A DNA stretch of 64,000 nt from JADMIH01 sp035274425 (GTDB lineage Bacteria > Chloroflexota > Chloroflexia > QHBQ01 > JADMIH01): assembly GCA_035274425.1 (NCBI GenBank), contig DATEOC010000022.1, forward strand, positions 1-64,000, given 5' to 3'. How positions within the stretch are numbered: position 1 is the stretch's first letter; each line of letters begins with the position of its first letter. The translations under genes were made by a program, and so were the position numbers. Under the pieces are notes generated by a model. That model worked only from the letters and a program-made list of their open reading frames with translations. It searched no databases and was not told the origin of the DNA. Below are positions 25,566 through 34,637 of this stretch, piece by piece.

Positions 25566-26252
25566 TCAATCCTCCGACATCTTTATCCACCCATGCCTAA
25601 GCGCGTAAATAACCGCCTGGGTGCGGTCGTTAACGGCCAGCTTTCTCAGGATAGAAGTTATGTGGTTCTTCACCGTCTGGTCGGAGATGTTGAGGATGCG
25701 GGCGATCTCCTTGTTGGAGTTGCCACGAGCTATACAGTCGAGTATCTCTACTTCACGGGTGGTGAGAGGTGCGAAGACCGACTCCCCTCCCTCCGATTCG
25801 GCGGAGGCCAGCTCGCGGAACTGGTTGAGCATACGGGACGCTACGAATGGGCGGGAGAGCACTGTGTCGTTGATGGGATAGTGCCCTTCCGATACCTCGC
25901 GCACGATGTCGAGCAGGCGGTCAGGAGAGATGTCTTTCGCGGAATAGGCTGCCGCGCCCACTTTGGTGGCGTTGAATAGCTGCTCATCGTCCTCATACAC
26001 GGTGAGGATGACCACCGCTATCTGCGGCTGCCTGCGCCGCACCACCCGCGTCACCTCTAGCCCGTTGAGGCCAGGCAGGTTGATGTCGATAAGCATGATG
26101 TCGGGCGCGAGCGACTCCGCCATCTGGATGGCCCTCTGGCCGTCCGGGGCCTCTCCGATCACCTCGATGTCCTTCGTGGCCTCAAGAGTATGCCTCACAC
26201 CCTGGCGGAAAAGTGGGTGGTCGTCAACGATAAATACGCGTATCCGTTCCAT
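25566..26252 (-). CDS. NarL/LuxR-family response regulator
   Basis: 228 residues from ATG 26252 (AAGGAGAG upstream); a longer frame reaches 26309. The receiver domain is about residues 1-120: RVFIVDDHPLFRQGV, phospho-acceptor Asp in DIMLIDINLPGLNG, Thr in VVILTVYEDDEQ, and Lys in AAAYSAKDISPD. A linker precedes the C-terminal LuxR helix-turn-helix: LTTREVEILDCIARGNSNKE then IARILNISDQTVKNHI. It lies 105 nt downstream of the cognate histidine kinase on the same strand. The regulon is unknown. Confidence 0.95.
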   Translation of the reverse strand: MERIRVFIVDDHPLFRQGVRHTLEATKDIEVIGEAPDGQRAIQMAESLAPDIMLIDINLPGLNGLEVTRVVRRRQPQIAVVILTVYEDDEQLFNATKVGAAAYSAKDISPDRLLDIVREVSEGHYPINDTVLSRPFVASRMLNQFRELASAESEGGESVFAPLTTREVEILDCIARGNSNKEIARILNISDQTVKNHITSILRKLAVNDRTQAVIYALRHGWIKMSED

Positions 26253-26357
26253 TAATTCTCTCCTTGCAGTCAGCTTCGAAACTTTCTCTATTATATAGTA
26301 TGAAGCCAAAGGATACCAGCGACCCGCGCCCAGGTCTGTTACCCCTCAATTCCGCAC

Positions 26358-27473
26358 TCAAATCTCGTCTTTTGGCATGGGCATCGTAAGCGTAATCGTC
26401 GTGCCCGTGCCTATTTTGCTATCTATCTTCAGCGTCGCACCAACCGTTGCAGCTCGCTCCCTCATGCTCACCAGGCCGGAGCTCATGGGGCGGCTTTGCC
26501 TCACCGACCTGGGGTTGAACCCGCGCCCATCGTCGGCTATCGTCACGACGAGCGGCCCATTCGGGCGGCGTTGCAGGTTGATCTCTATCCGTGTCGCTTC
26601 CGCATGCTTGTGGATATTTTGCAGCGCCTCCTGCACGATTCTGAACACTACCAATTCCTGGTTAGCTGATAATAACAGATTCTCCGGCAAATTCAACTCC
26701 ACCGGCACGTCGAATTGCTCCTGGTAATCGGCGGCGTACTGCTTCAACGTCGGCAGCAGCCCGGCATCGGCGAGCGATTGCGGGCGCAAATTGAACATGA
26801 AGCGCCGCACGTCGTTCAGGCTCGCCTGTAGAGCGGCGCGCAAACGTGCGAACTCCCCTTCGACTTCCCCTGGTTGGCGTGTGTACAGTTGCTCGACAAA
26901 TTGCAGACGCATCACTGTATTGGCTAGCACCTGGGCCGGGCCGTCGTGTATCTCCCGTGCGAGGCGCGCACGCTCGGCCTCCTGCCCCATAATGATCTGC
27001 GCCCACATTACCTGCTCGTTGGGGGTTGATTGGGCAGTCCGCGCAGCGTCCCCTTCCGTATCGCCGTCCCCGCTATCAACCGGGGAAAGTACCCATTCGC
27101 AAGCACCTTCGATCTGGTGTATGAGCCATGAGAGGCGACTGGACACTTGCTCAAGGCCGGAGGTTACCCATTCCAGGGAGGTCCTGTGGTTTTGGAGGGT
27201 CTGCTCCTGTTCCTGCATAGCGTTGAGCTGGTTGGCGGTGAGCGGGCCTGTTATCATGACGGGCGGCTCAGGGCTGCTCGCTATCGTTTCCAGGCGGTAA
27301 TGCAGCTCCTCGATGAAACTGTGAAGGTGCTGTTGCTCGGTGCGGGCCTGGCGAAGGCGCTGCTGGGCTGTGGCCTCGATCTTCCGAAGGCGGTCGACAG
27401 TCTCGCCAATCGCGCCCTCGATCTCCTGCCGGAGCGCTTCGACCCCTTTTTCACTCGTTCCGTTGGACGGCAT
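26358..27473 (-). CDS. Sensor histidine kinase, HisKA_3 (DegS/NarX class)
   Basis: About 371 residues from ATG 27473 (GTG 27494 also open). No membrane segment is visible, so it is cytoplasmic. The N-terminal 100 residues form a long coiled coil (RLRKIEATAQQRLRQARTEQ...), like DegS. The phospho-acceptor His is in ERARLAREIHDGPAQVLANT. The HATPase_c domain has NIHKHAEATRIEI (N box), TIADDGRGFNP (G1) and SSGLVSMRERAATVGATL (G2). It should phosphorylate the adjacent NarL-type regulator. The input signal is not evident. Confidence 0.95.
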   Translation of the reverse strand: MPSNGTSEKGVEALRQEIEGAIGETVDRLRKIEATAQQRLRQARTEQQHLHSFIEELHYRLETIASSPEPPVMITGPLTANQLNAMQEQEQTLQNHRTSLEWVTSGLEQVSSRLSWLIHQIEGACEWVLSPVDSGDGDTEGDAARTAQSTPNEQVMWAQIIMGQEAERARLAREIHDGPAQVLANTVMRLQFVEQLYTRQPGEVEGEFARLRAALQASLNDVRRFMFNLRPQSLADAGLLPTLKQYAADYQEQFDVPVELNLPENLLLSANQELVVFRIVQEALQNIHKHAEATRIEINLQRRPNGPLVVTIADDGRGFNPRSVRQSRPMSSGLVSMRERAATVGATLKIDSKIGTGTTITLTMPMPKDEI

Positions 27474-27631
27474 ACTATCCCTCGCCCCATACACCCGAAC
27501 TTGCGGCTATTGTACACTATGTATGACCCACAAGCAATTTACACCGAAATGCACCCGGTTGAGGTATACACACGTACATTATAACGATGGTATAATTATC
27601 TGTAGCGTTATACCCATGCACGAGGAGTTAG

Positions 27632-28528
27632 ATGTTAGGGTTCAGGAAGCTGAAAAATCAGGCACAACAGCCCACCCCGCCTGTTGAAAGCACGCCCGGT
27701 GGTGAAGCCCGGTACCTGGTAAGCGATAAGAAGTACCGCGCCCGCAGGGTTGCCTCCCCTCTGCGCCTGCTTGGAAACTTGCTGATTGTCTTTGGCTTGC
27801 TCCTCCTCCTCGGCATCGGCGGCTGGTATGGCTTCACCGAGTGGAGCAACAAGCAGTATGTAGCGGAAGTTGAGAAGAAATTCGGGTCAGAGGCGTTCGA
27901 GCCTTCAATCGAAGCCACTCCCAAGCCTACGATAGCTGCCCTCCCTACCCCCATTCCCCTCCCTGTCCTCAGTGGGACCTCTATCGCCACCCAAATGGGG
28001 ACCATTCTGAACACGCCTGTCCCGGTGGCTGTAGACAATTCTCCCCCGGTGCGCCTCTATATCCCCAGCGTGAAGATCGACACGAAAGTCGTCCCCGTCG
28101 GCTGGAATATGATCCCCGCTCCGGGTGGTGGCGTGAAGAGCGAGTGGCAGGTCGCTGACTACGCGGTGGGACATCACGCAGGGAGCGCCAACCCAGGCGA
28201 AAAGGGCAACGTCGTGCTTTCGGGCCACGTGGACTACAAGGGTCAGGTCTTCAAAGACCTGAATAAAGTGAACAAAGGCGACGAAGTAGTCATGTACACT
28301 GAGAAAGGCCAGTACATCTACGTCGTCACCGACCTCAAGATAGTGCGCGAAGAGGGCGTGTCAGACGCGCAGAAGCGCGAGAACGCGAAATTCATGGACC
28401 CCACCAAAGACCTCACCCTGACGATGATCACATGCTGGCCCTATGGCATAGACACCCACCGCCTAATCGTCATCGCCAAGCCCTACCAGTCCGCGCTAAG
28501 CACGCAGTCGGAGTTCAAGATAAGGTAA
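27632..28528 (+). CDS. Sortase family transpeptidase
   Basis: 298 residues from ATG 27632 with GAGGAG upstream and TATAAT at 27591. A cytoplasmic basic N-terminus is followed by one membrane helix (LLIVFGLLLLLGIGGWYGF, about residues 50-70) and a Pro-rich linker. The sortase beta-barrel is about 145-295. The catalytic triad is visible: His in VVLSGHVDY, Cys in LTMITCWPYG, Arg in THRLIVIAKP. This signal-anchor topology fits class D/E-like sortases. It may anchor surface proteins in a cell envelope without an outer membrane. No LPxTG-type substrate is recognised in the window. Confidence 0.92.
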   Translation: MLGFRKLKNQAQQPTPPVESTPGGEARYLVSDKKYRARRVASPLRLLGNLLIVFGLLLLLGIGGWYGFTEWSNKQYVAEVEKKFGSEAFEPSIEATPKPTIAALPTPIPLPVLSGTSIATQMGTILNTPVPVAVDNSPPVRLYIPSVKIDTKVVPVGWNMIPAPGGGVKSEWQVADYAVGHHAGSANPGEKGNVVLSGHVDYKGQVFKDLNKVNKGDEVVMYTEKGQYIYVVTDLKIVREEGVSDAQKRENAKFMDPTKDLTLTMITCWPYGIDTHRLIVIAKPYQSALSTQSEFKIR

Positions 28529-28533
28529 AAAGG

Positions 28534-28590
28534 ATAAGGGATAAAGGAAAAAGCCCTCGTGTACTTTATCCTTTTTCCTTTATCCCTTAT
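28534..28590. terminator. Bidirectional terminator built of 7-nt units
   Basis: A perfect 20-bp stem (28534-28553 with 28571-28590), with A/T-rich flanks, separates the sortase gene (+) from an acidic small protein gene (-). Both arms are made of ataaagg/ctttatc-like heptamers. Confidence 0.8.
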
Positions 28591-28597
28591 TCTTTTA

Positions 28598-29002
28598 TTA
28601 GCTGTTTCCCGTCGGCGACCCCGCGCTATCGTCGGTCTCTATCGTGCTCCAGCTGCCGACGTTACGCAGCTCGTCTCTGCCTGAACGCTCGCCCGTGTTG
28701 CGGTTAGGGGAGGCGTCACCTTCTCCGGTCCCCTCCGAGCGGGAGCCTTCCGGCGTCTCTACCACCGTGGCGTCCTCAACACCTTGTACTCCCCAGCTTG
28801 TGCCTGTGCGCTCGCTATCGGAGCCTTCCACTATGTCTGGGTAGGTACCGCTTGAGTGTGGCACGGTTGCCTCTATCTTCTCCGACAGGGTGCGACCTTC
28901 ACCTTTAGGGATGGCCCGCGCTACGTTGGGATTACTCTCGTCGAACTCTATATCGTCTTTGGTCACGCCAGCAGGGCCATCTGTGCTCATATCTTCTCTC
29001 AT
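28598..29002 (-). CDS. Small hydrophilic, probably disordered protein
   Basis: 134 residues from ATG 29002 with GGAGG upstream. It is rich in Gly, Ser, Thr, Glu and Asp, with no hydrophobic core, Cys or signal peptide. MSTDGPAGVTKDDIEFDESNPNVAR and a TLSEKIEATVPHSSGTYPDIVE-type segment are the most structured-looking parts. No family is recognised. Two other small proteins of the same style are encoded at 36800 and 45005, so they may be stress-type or hydrophilin-like proteins. Confidence 0.6.
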   Translation of the reverse strand: MREDMSTDGPAGVTKDDIEFDESNPNVARAIPKGEGRTLSEKIEATVPHSSGTYPDIVEGSDSERTGTSWGVQGVEDATVVETPEGSRSEGTGEGDASPNRNTGERSGRDELRNVGSWSTIETDDSAGSPTGNS

Positions 29003-29116
29003 GTTATCAACCTCCGTTTTGTGTTATTCATGAGCACTCTCTGTGCCAGTGCTTCCACCTTCATCTGCGACCATTATTACGATCTTTGCGTAAAATGCTC
29101 AGGGTAGGAATGTATG

Positions 29117-29204
29117 TAGACGTAGGGGCGACCCTTATGGTCGCCCTGATTGTGAGATGCGTCATGTTGCACCAGGGCGACCACAAGGGTCGCCCCTACG
29201 TCTA
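29117..29204. repeat. MITE-like element, gtaggggcg family
   Basis: 88-bp element with 31-bp, nearly perfect terminal inverted repeats starting tagacgtaggggcgaccct. Each arm contains an inner palindrome gggcgacc/ggtcgccc. It occupies most of the 285-bp gap between 29003 and 29287, where I see no gene. Confidence 0.85.
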
Positions 29205-29287
29205 TCCTTCACCCCGCTTCGTCTGAACACTTATCCTTTGCAGTCCTTTTGTGCCCTCTCTGTATTTGCGTTTAGAGAGGTAATTGC

Positions 29288-29779
29288 TCAGCTATGACCT
29301 CCTCCACTCGCGAGCTGCTCCAGCGCGTGGGGCAAGACTGGCAGGATCGCTTCCAGGCACTCCCGTACCCCTTTGGGCGAGCCGGGTAGGTTGATTATGA
29401 GCGTGCGCCCGCGCACCCCCACCACCGCCCTCGATAGCGCCGCCATCGGCGTCTTGCGGAGCGACACGGCGCGCATGACCTCTGCCATGCCAGGCACCAC
29501 ATAATCCACCACGGCGAGCGTGGCGTCGGGCGTCACGTCCGTTGGGGATATACCCGTGCCCCCGCTCGTTATAACCAGGCCGTATCGCTCAACGTCGGAC
29601 CACGTGCGCAGCACCGCTTCTATCTGTTGGCGGTCATCAGGCAGCACCTCGGTCGCGATCACCTCTACCCCCAGCCGCTCCCTGAGCATCTCTGCGGCGA
29701 TCCCTCCGCTCACATCCTCGTACACGCCTGATGATACCCTGTCGCTCAGGGTCAGCACCGCTGCTCTTGCTCTCACCAT
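29288..29779 (-). CDS. MogA/MoaB family molybdenum cofactor biosynthesis protein
   Basis: 163 residues from ATG 29779. The MPT-binding fold shows RAAVLTLSDRVSSGVYEDVSG, the hallmark VITSGGTGISPTDVTPDA and LIINLPGSPKGVRECLEAIL. Proteins of this type adenylylate molybdopterin before molybdenum insertion (MogA) or are the related MoaB. Sequence alone does not separate them. It stands alone, and no other moa or moe gene or molybdoenzyme is in the window. Confidence 0.92.
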   Translation of the reverse strand: MVRARAAVLTLSDRVSSGVYEDVSGGIAAEMLRERLGVEVIATEVLPDDRQQIEAVLRTWSDVERYGLVITSGGTGISPTDVTPDATLAVVDYVVPGMAEVMRAVSLRKTPMAALSRAVVGVRGRTLIINLPGSPKGVRECLEAILPVLPHALEQLASGGGHS

Positions 29780-29867
29780 TTCGTAATCTCCTATCCGCCT
29801 AGAAGGTCTCTCTCAAGTATGGCATAATAAGCGGGACTGCGCACGTCTCGCAATTCAGAGGCCGGAA

Positions 29868-30338
29868 ATGGTGAGGATAGAAAGCATCGCAGACCACCTG
29901 GAGCTGGTCGATACCATAGCCAGGTGGCACTGGGACGAATGGGGCCACTCCGACCCTACCGGATCGCTCCAATCGTGGATTGAAGGCCTGCGCGAGCGTA
30001 CAAACCGGGACAGCATCCCCACGACCTACATTGCCCTGGATGGTAGCGAGCTTCTCGGTTCCGCGACGCTTGTCGAGCACGACATGAGCACGCGATTGGA
30101 CCTCTCCCCCTGGTTGGCGGGGGTATACGTCAAACCCGAACATCGGGGGCGGGGAGTTGGAAGTATACTTGTGCGACACGCCGTGGCTGAAGCGGCGAAA
30201 ATGGGCGTCAAAAGGTTATACTTGTACACTAACCCCGCCAAAGAATTCTACGAGAAGCTAGGATGGCGGCACGTAGCTGACGACTATTACGAAGGCCAGC
30301 CCGTATTTATCATGGATATTGAGCCTGCTCCCGGCTGA
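29868..30338 (+). CDS. GNAT family N-acetyltransferase
   Basis: 156 residues from ATG 29868. The acetyl-CoA-binding motif A is clear: LAGVYVKPEHRGRGVGSILV, followed by RHAVAEAAKMGVKRLYLYTN. EFYEKLGWRHVAD is the usual C-terminal motif B. N-terminal HWDEWGHSDP is like that of small-molecule acetyltransferases. The substrate is unknown. It is divergent from the MogA gene and 37 nt upstream of cdsA. Confidence 0.9.
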   Translation: MVRIESIADHLELVDTIARWHWDEWGHSDPTGSLQSWIEGLRERTNRDSIPTTYIALDGSELLGSATLVEHDMSTRLDLSPWLAGVYVKPEHRGRGVGSILVRHAVAEAAKMGVKRLYLYTNPAKEFYEKLGWRHVADDYYEGQPVFIMDIEPAPG

Positions 30339-30375
30339 ATGAATCATAATTCCTAATCTCCAAAGAGGCATAATA

Positions 30376-31293
30376 TTGAAAGGTTTGGGTACGCGGGTCA
30401 TCAGCGGGGTAGTGCTGCTAGCACTGGTGCTGACAGCCATTTGGTTGCAGGGGCTGCTTCTGATGTTTGTGGTTGCGCTGGCATCAGGTTTGGCCGCGCA
30501 CGAATTCTACGAAATCGCGCGCAGAGCAGGTTACGCTCCCTGGTATCCTGCCAGTATTGCGCTCTCTCTCCTCCTCGCGATGCGTGGCTATCTAGGTGGG
30601 AAAGACCTCCTCGCGGGTGTACCATATATTGGACCTGGCACTGGCGTGGAGATTACAGTGCTCGCCATAGTCCTCGTCTTGGTGCTCGTGCGGCAGGGTG
30701 CAATATGGCTGCGTGCGCCTGTGGCTGCCGGACGAAGTACCCTTACTACTACCTCGTCCTCTGTCAATGAATATGCAACTGCCCCAGGTTGGGCTAACCT
30801 CGGCCTGACATTGGGCGGGGCAATCTATACGGGGGGATTGCTGGGCTACGTCCCAATGCTGGCTGCTTTGCAGGATGGGCCAGGTAGAGCAGCAGGTATG
30901 TTCTGGCTCCTGGCTGTTATCGCCTGTACTGCCGCCTGCGATACGGGCGCTTACTTTGTGGGTAGCCTGTTTGGCAGCCACAAGTTGATACCACACATAA
31001 GTCCCGCCAAGACTTGGGAAGGGCTGGCGGGCGGCACGCTCGGCACGGTGATAGCCTCCATAGTCCTCTCAGGTCTACTTAAGTTGTCTCTCATCCCTGC
31101 CGTTATTCTAGGTCTCGTGATTTGTGCCGCCGCAGTAGCGGGCGATCTCTGCGAGTCCCTCTTGAAGCGCGCAGCGCGAGTCAAAGACAGCGGCCACCTC
31201 ATCCCAGGGCACGGCGGCATCCTCGATAGGGTAGACAGCATCGTATTCGTGTTGGTAGCTGTTTATTGGTTTACGCAGGTAGTTATAGGTTAG
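30376..31293 (+). CDS. cdsA: Phosphatidate cytidylyltransferase
   Basis: 305 residues with TTG start at 30376 and AAAGAGG upstream. About eight hydrophobic segments. The C-terminal CdsA signature is intact: CDTGAYFVGSLFGSHKLIPHISPAKTWEG region, then GDLCESLLKRAARVKDSG and LIPGHGGILDRVDS. It makes CDP-diacylglycerol from phosphatidate and CTP in the membrane. plsC, the enzyme that makes its substrate, follows 115 nt downstream, so the pair forms a phospholipid-synthesis block. Confidence 0.93.
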   Translation: MKGLGTRVISGVVLLALVLTAIWLQGLLLMFVVALASGLAAHEFYEIARRAGYAPWYPASIALSLLLAMRGYLGGKDLLAGVPYIGPGTGVEITVLAIVLVLVLVRQGAIWLRAPVAAGRSTLTTTSSSVNEYATAPGWANLGLTLGGAIYTGGLLGYVPMLAALQDGPGRAAGMFWLLAVIACTAACDTGAYFVGSLFGSHKLIPHISPAKTWEGLAGGTLGTVIASIVLSGLLKLSLIPAVILGLVICAAAVAGDLCESLLKRAARVKDSGHLIPGHGGILDRVDSIVFVLVAVYWFTQVVIG

Positions 31294-31363
31294 GAGATAG
31301 GAATCAGGAGTCAGGAATTAGCCTTCCTACCTTCTGACTCCTAACTCCTGATTCCTATCTCCT
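31292..31363. repeat. Palindrome built of aggaatc/aggagtc heptamers
   Basis: A 20-bp perfect stem (31292-31311 with 31344-31363). Both arms are 7-nt periodic (aggagat, aggaatc, aggagtc). It follows the cdsA stop directly and may act as a processing or termination stem. No T-run is present. Confidence 0.7.
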
Positions 31364-31407
31364 CAGACAAACGTCTCTGCGGTGAATTCGTAAACACGGA
31401 GGGAGTA

Positions 31408-32067
31408 ATGCCCGATAGCGAGAAGAAGCTCAGTTACGAATCGCGACCCAGCCCCTTCTGGTACTGGATAGAGCGTCGCTTCTTCGATCTCCTCTTCCAT
31501 ACGCTGTGGCCTTTACGTATCAAGGGCGCGGAGAACGTGCCTCGCAAGGGTGCGGCCATCGTGGTATGCAACCACCTCAGCATGGTGGACCCATTTATCG
31601 TCGCCTACGCCGTGCGGCGAATTATCTGCTTCATGGCTAAGCAGGAGCTATTCCGCAACCGCGTCGTCGGTTTTCTCATACGCGTTACAGGCGCGTTCCC
31701 CGTGGACCGCTCCCGCATGGACGCGGCCACGATGCGTACCGCTATGACCGTCCTGAAGGATGGGTACCTGCTTGGGATGTTCCCCGAAGGGACGCGTAGC
31801 ACGACGGGCGACATGCTTGAGTTTCGCGTGGGCGCGATCAGGCTCGCAGCTCGTACCCGCATACCTATCATCCCCGCCGCCGTTTACAACACCGACCGCG
31901 CCCTCCCTCCAGGCAAGTTTGCCCGGCCCGCCCGCATACGTATCATCTTTGGCCCGCCCATAGAGTTTACGGAGCTTTATGACCGCAACGACAAAGGCGA
32001 GCCTCTGGAGCGCGCAGTCGCTACCCTGCGTGAGCGCATACAAGACCTCCACGAGCAGGCTGGTTAG
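31408..32067 (+). CDS. plsC: 1-acyl-sn-glycerol-3-phosphate acyltransferase (PlsC family)
   Basis: 219 residues from ATG 31408 with GGAGGGAG upstream. The HX4D catalytic motif is CNHLSMVDP (about residue 53), and the substrate-binding motif is MFPEGTRS (about 128). VTGAFPVDR and IIPAAVYNTD are the further acyltransferase blocks. It acylates lysophosphatidic acid to phosphatidic acid at the membrane. An amphipathic N-terminus (FWYWIERRFFDLLFHTLW) is probably membrane-associated. It lies next to cdsA in the pathway order. Confidence 0.92.
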   Translation: MPDSEKKLSYESRPSPFWYWIERRFFDLLFHTLWPLRIKGAENVPRKGAAIVVCNHLSMVDPFIVAYAVRRIICFMAKQELFRNRVVGFLIRVTGAFPVDRSRMDAATMRTAMTVLKDGYLLGMFPEGTRSTTGDMLEFRVGAIRLAARTRIPIIPAAVYNTDRALPPGKFARPARIRIIFGPPIEFTELYDRNDKGEPLERAVATLRERIQDLHEQAG

Positions 32068-32119
32068 ACCTCGCACGCCATGTTACAATGTGCGATGCGT
32101 ATGCTCCAACTAAATCGCT

Positions 32120-32168
32120 GTTCGGAAATCTTATTATTCATCGAAGATGAATAATAAGATTTCCGAAC
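32120..32168. terminator. Perfect 23-bp stem-loop with 3-nt loop
   Basis: gttcggaaatcttattattc (32120 on) pairs perfectly with its complement ending at 32168 around a GAA loop. It sits 13 nt before the tldD-like ATG. It may be a plsC terminator (no T-tract follows) or a structured leader that affects translation of the next gene. Confidence 0.6.
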
Positions 32169-32181
32169 AAAAAGGGAAAAG

Positions 32182-33627
32182 ATGGTTTCTGAAGAGATAT
32201 TAGCAGCGGCGTTGCAGGCCGCGCTTGACGCCGGGGCTGATTACGCGGAGGCCCGCGCCGAAGAGGCGTTCATCGAGCGCATCCACGCACGTAGCGGCGC
32301 GGCTGAAAGCCTGGTAAATGACAGGGATAGCGGCTGGGGCATCCACGTGCTCGCGGGGGATGGTTGGGGCTTTGCGTCATCCTCGCGTGATACCCCAGAC
32401 GACGCGAAAGAGACCGCCGCCAGCGCCGTAGAGATAGCCCGCGCCAGCGGCAGCCGCCGCAAGTCGCGCTCCGATGTCTCTATCCTGCCCACCGATCAAG
32501 GCAGCTACTCATCGCCCATAGAGCAAGACCCCTTCGCAATACCCTTCAACGAGCGCGTTGACATGGCAGTTGAGGCTACGGGGAGAGTATTGTCGTCGGG
32601 CCAGCGAGTGCAGGTCTCTACGGCTACGATGTCGTGCGCCCGCATGGAAAAGCTCTTCGTCAATACGAAGGGCGCGCACCTGCGGCAGAGCATCACCCAC
32701 GTCGGCGCGTGGGTCTCTGCTACCGCCAGGGACAGTTCAGGATATTCCTATCGCCGCTCGTATGGCGATATGAGCCAGGGCGGGTGGGAGCAGATTGCGC
32801 GCCTCAACCTACTCGAGGAATGTGAGCGCGTGGGCCGGGAGGCGGACGAGTTGGTAGCCGCCCCGTGGGCACCCTCCGGGCCAAAGAGCGTTATCCTCGA
32901 CTCCGATTTCGTAGCCCTGTTGGTCCATGAGTCGTGCGGCCACCCTACCGAGCTGGACCGCGTGCTGGGTTGGGAGGCTGCTTTCGCGGGCACTTCATTC
33001 CTCATGCCCGACATGCTGGGCAAGTTCCAGTACGGCTCGCCCCTCGTCAACATGACCGCCGACTCCCTCCTGGCAGGCGGGCTTGGCACATTCGGCTGGG
33101 ACGAAGAGGGCACGCCTGCCCAGCGCACACCTATCGTTCGCGACGGCATCTTCACCGGCTACCTGACCTCACGCGAGAGTGCGCTTGCCATCGGCCAGAT
33201 GTCGAACGGCTGTGGGAGGGCCATCTCCTGGGGCCGAATCCCCATCGTGCGCATGGTCAATCTGTCCCTTGAACCCGGCAAGGGATCGCTGGATGAGCTC
33301 ATCTCGCAGGTGGACAACGGCCTCTACCTGCAAACACCCTCTTCGTGGAGCCTCGACGACAAGCGCATGAACTTCCACTTCTCCGCGGAGCTTTGCCGCG
33401 AGATAAAGGGAGGCAAGTTGGGCGAATTGCGCAAGGGTGCGGCGTTCCAGGGCCGCACGCCGCAATTCTGGGGTTCCGTGCAGGCGGTGGCCGGGCCAGA
33501 TGAGTGGCACCTCTGGGGCCTCCCGCACTGCGCCAAGGGCGAGCCGCTGCAACTCTGCCCGGTATCGCATGGCGCATCCCCCATACTGGTACAAGGCTTG
33601 CAGATGAGCGGTCACAACGAGCGTTGA
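32182..33627 (+). CDS. TldD/PmbA family metalloprotease, TldD-like
   Basis: 481 residues from ATG 32182 (AAAGGGAAAAG upstream). The TldD catalytic motif is LLVHESCGHPTELDRVLGWE (about residue 250), where the H-E-x-x-x-H pair binds zinc. N-terminal AGADYAEARAEEAFIERI and C-terminal FHFSAELCREIKGGKLGELRKG fit the family. In E. coli TldD and TldE form a heterodimer that degrades unfolded or leader peptides (for example microcin B17, CcdA). A TldE/PmbA-like partner follows at 34818, separated by an arrestin-like gene and a mobile element. Confidence 0.92.
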   Translation: MVSEEILAAALQAALDAGADYAEARAEEAFIERIHARSGAAESLVNDRDSGWGIHVLAGDGWGFASSSRDTPDDAKETAASAVEIARASGSRRKSRSDVSILPTDQGSYSSPIEQDPFAIPFNERVDMAVEATGRVLSSGQRVQVSTATMSCARMEKLFVNTKGAHLRQSITHVGAWVSATARDSSGYSYRRSYGDMSQGGWEQIARLNLLEECERVGREADELVAAPWAPSGPKSVILDSDFVALLVHESCGHPTELDRVLGWEAAFAGTSFLMPDMLGKFQYGSPLVNMTADSLLAGGLGTFGWDEEGTPAQRTPIVRDGIFTGYLTSRESALAIGQMSNGCGRAISWGRIPIVRMVNLSLEPGKGSLDELISQVDNGLYLQTPSSWSLDDKRMNFHFSAELCREIKGGKLGELRKGAAFQGRTPQFWGSVQAVAGPDEWHLWGLPHCAKGEPLQLCPVSHGASPILVQGLQMSGHNER

Positions 33628-33666
33628 GCCACGGCTTCGGCCAGTCATAGATTACAGGGAGACCAC

Positions 33667-34563
33667 ATGATCTTTGCACACTCCAAAAAGCCGGTAGAAA
33701 TCGCCATTGAAATAGACGGGGCAGAGAATCCCTTCTTCGCAGGCGATAAGGTCAAGGCAACCATCACCTTGACGACCACGAAGGGCGGCGAGGTGAAGAC
33801 GATGCACGCTGGCCTGCTGTTCCATTCACGGCACCAGTCCGCGAGCAAGGCGGGGAAGAAGGATGATGAAGAGGTAATAAACCACCCATGGGTCGAACAT
33901 GAGGAGTGGGTGGCGGATGAGGAGCTGCTTGGTAAAGCAGAGCTTGCGCGCGGCCTGAATAACGCCTATCACCTGGAATGGCAGATACCCGCCGGTGCGA
34001 CACCCTCGTACCGGGGCGACATTATCCAGCAGACCTACAAAGTCGTAGTCGAGTTGGACCGTGCGGAGGGGAAAGGTCTCAAAGAAGAGGTGGAGTTACA
34101 GGTCGTGGAGCCTGCGCCTCCCGGTAATGAGCTGCGCCAACGCTCCTATGGTAAGGGCAAGAATGCAGAAGATGCACGCATGCAATTTGAGCTTCTGAAA
34201 CTGGGGTTCGTGGAGGGAGAGACTCTTGCAGGTCGGCTGCTCGTGGAGCCTTATGTAGATATCGAGGCCAGGTCTATACAACTGGAGCTATGGCGAATAG
34301 AGACTGTCACAGAGGGCGGTACGCCGAACGTCAAGCCGCACCGCGCCCAAACGCATGCGCTCACTGGTATCACCATCTTGAAGAAGGGGGAACCTGCTAC
34401 CTACGAATTCTCATTCCCCGTCGCCATTGAAGGGTGCCCCGCCTTCAAAGACGCTAAGGCGAAAGGGTCATGGCTGCTCAAGGCCATAATCACCCGCCCA
34501 TTAGCCCTTGACTGCGAAGTTGAGCAGGAAGTGTACCTTTATGGTGCTTACAGGCAAGGCTAA
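33667..34563 (+). CDS. Arrestin/Spo0M-like beta-sandwich protein
   Basis: 298 residues from ATG 33667 with AGGGAGA upstream. Two beta-sandwich halves: residues about 8-140 (VEIAIEIDGAENPFFAGDKV..., WQIPAGATPSYRGDIIQQTY) and 155-295 (FVEGETLAGRLLVEPYVDIE..., YEFSFPVAIEGCPAF). The pattern, with P-x-Y-x-G-x-x-I-x-x-x-Y between the halves, resembles arrestin-fold proteins such as sporulation-control Spo0M. No signal peptide. It lies between the two TldD/PmbA genes. Function unknown. Confidence 0.65.
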   Translation: MIFAHSKKPVEIAIEIDGAENPFFAGDKVKATITLTTTKGGEVKTMHAGLLFHSRHQSASKAGKKDDEEVINHPWVEHEEWVADEELLGKAELARGLNNAYHLEWQIPAGATPSYRGDIIQQTYKVVVELDRAEGKGLKEEVELQVVEPAPPGNELRQRSYGKGKNAEDARMQFELLKLGFVEGETLAGRLLVEPYVDIEARSIQLELWRIETVTEGGTPNVKPHRAQTHALTGITILKKGEPATYEFSFPVAIEGCPAFKDAKAKGSWLLKAIITRPLALDCEVEQEVYLYGAYRQG

Positions 34564-34637
34564 GCTCCATCTGCATACCTTCTCATGCGACCTCGCTCTA
34601 CGGTGACTAATCCACGGTTCGCCTACGCGTACGAAAT

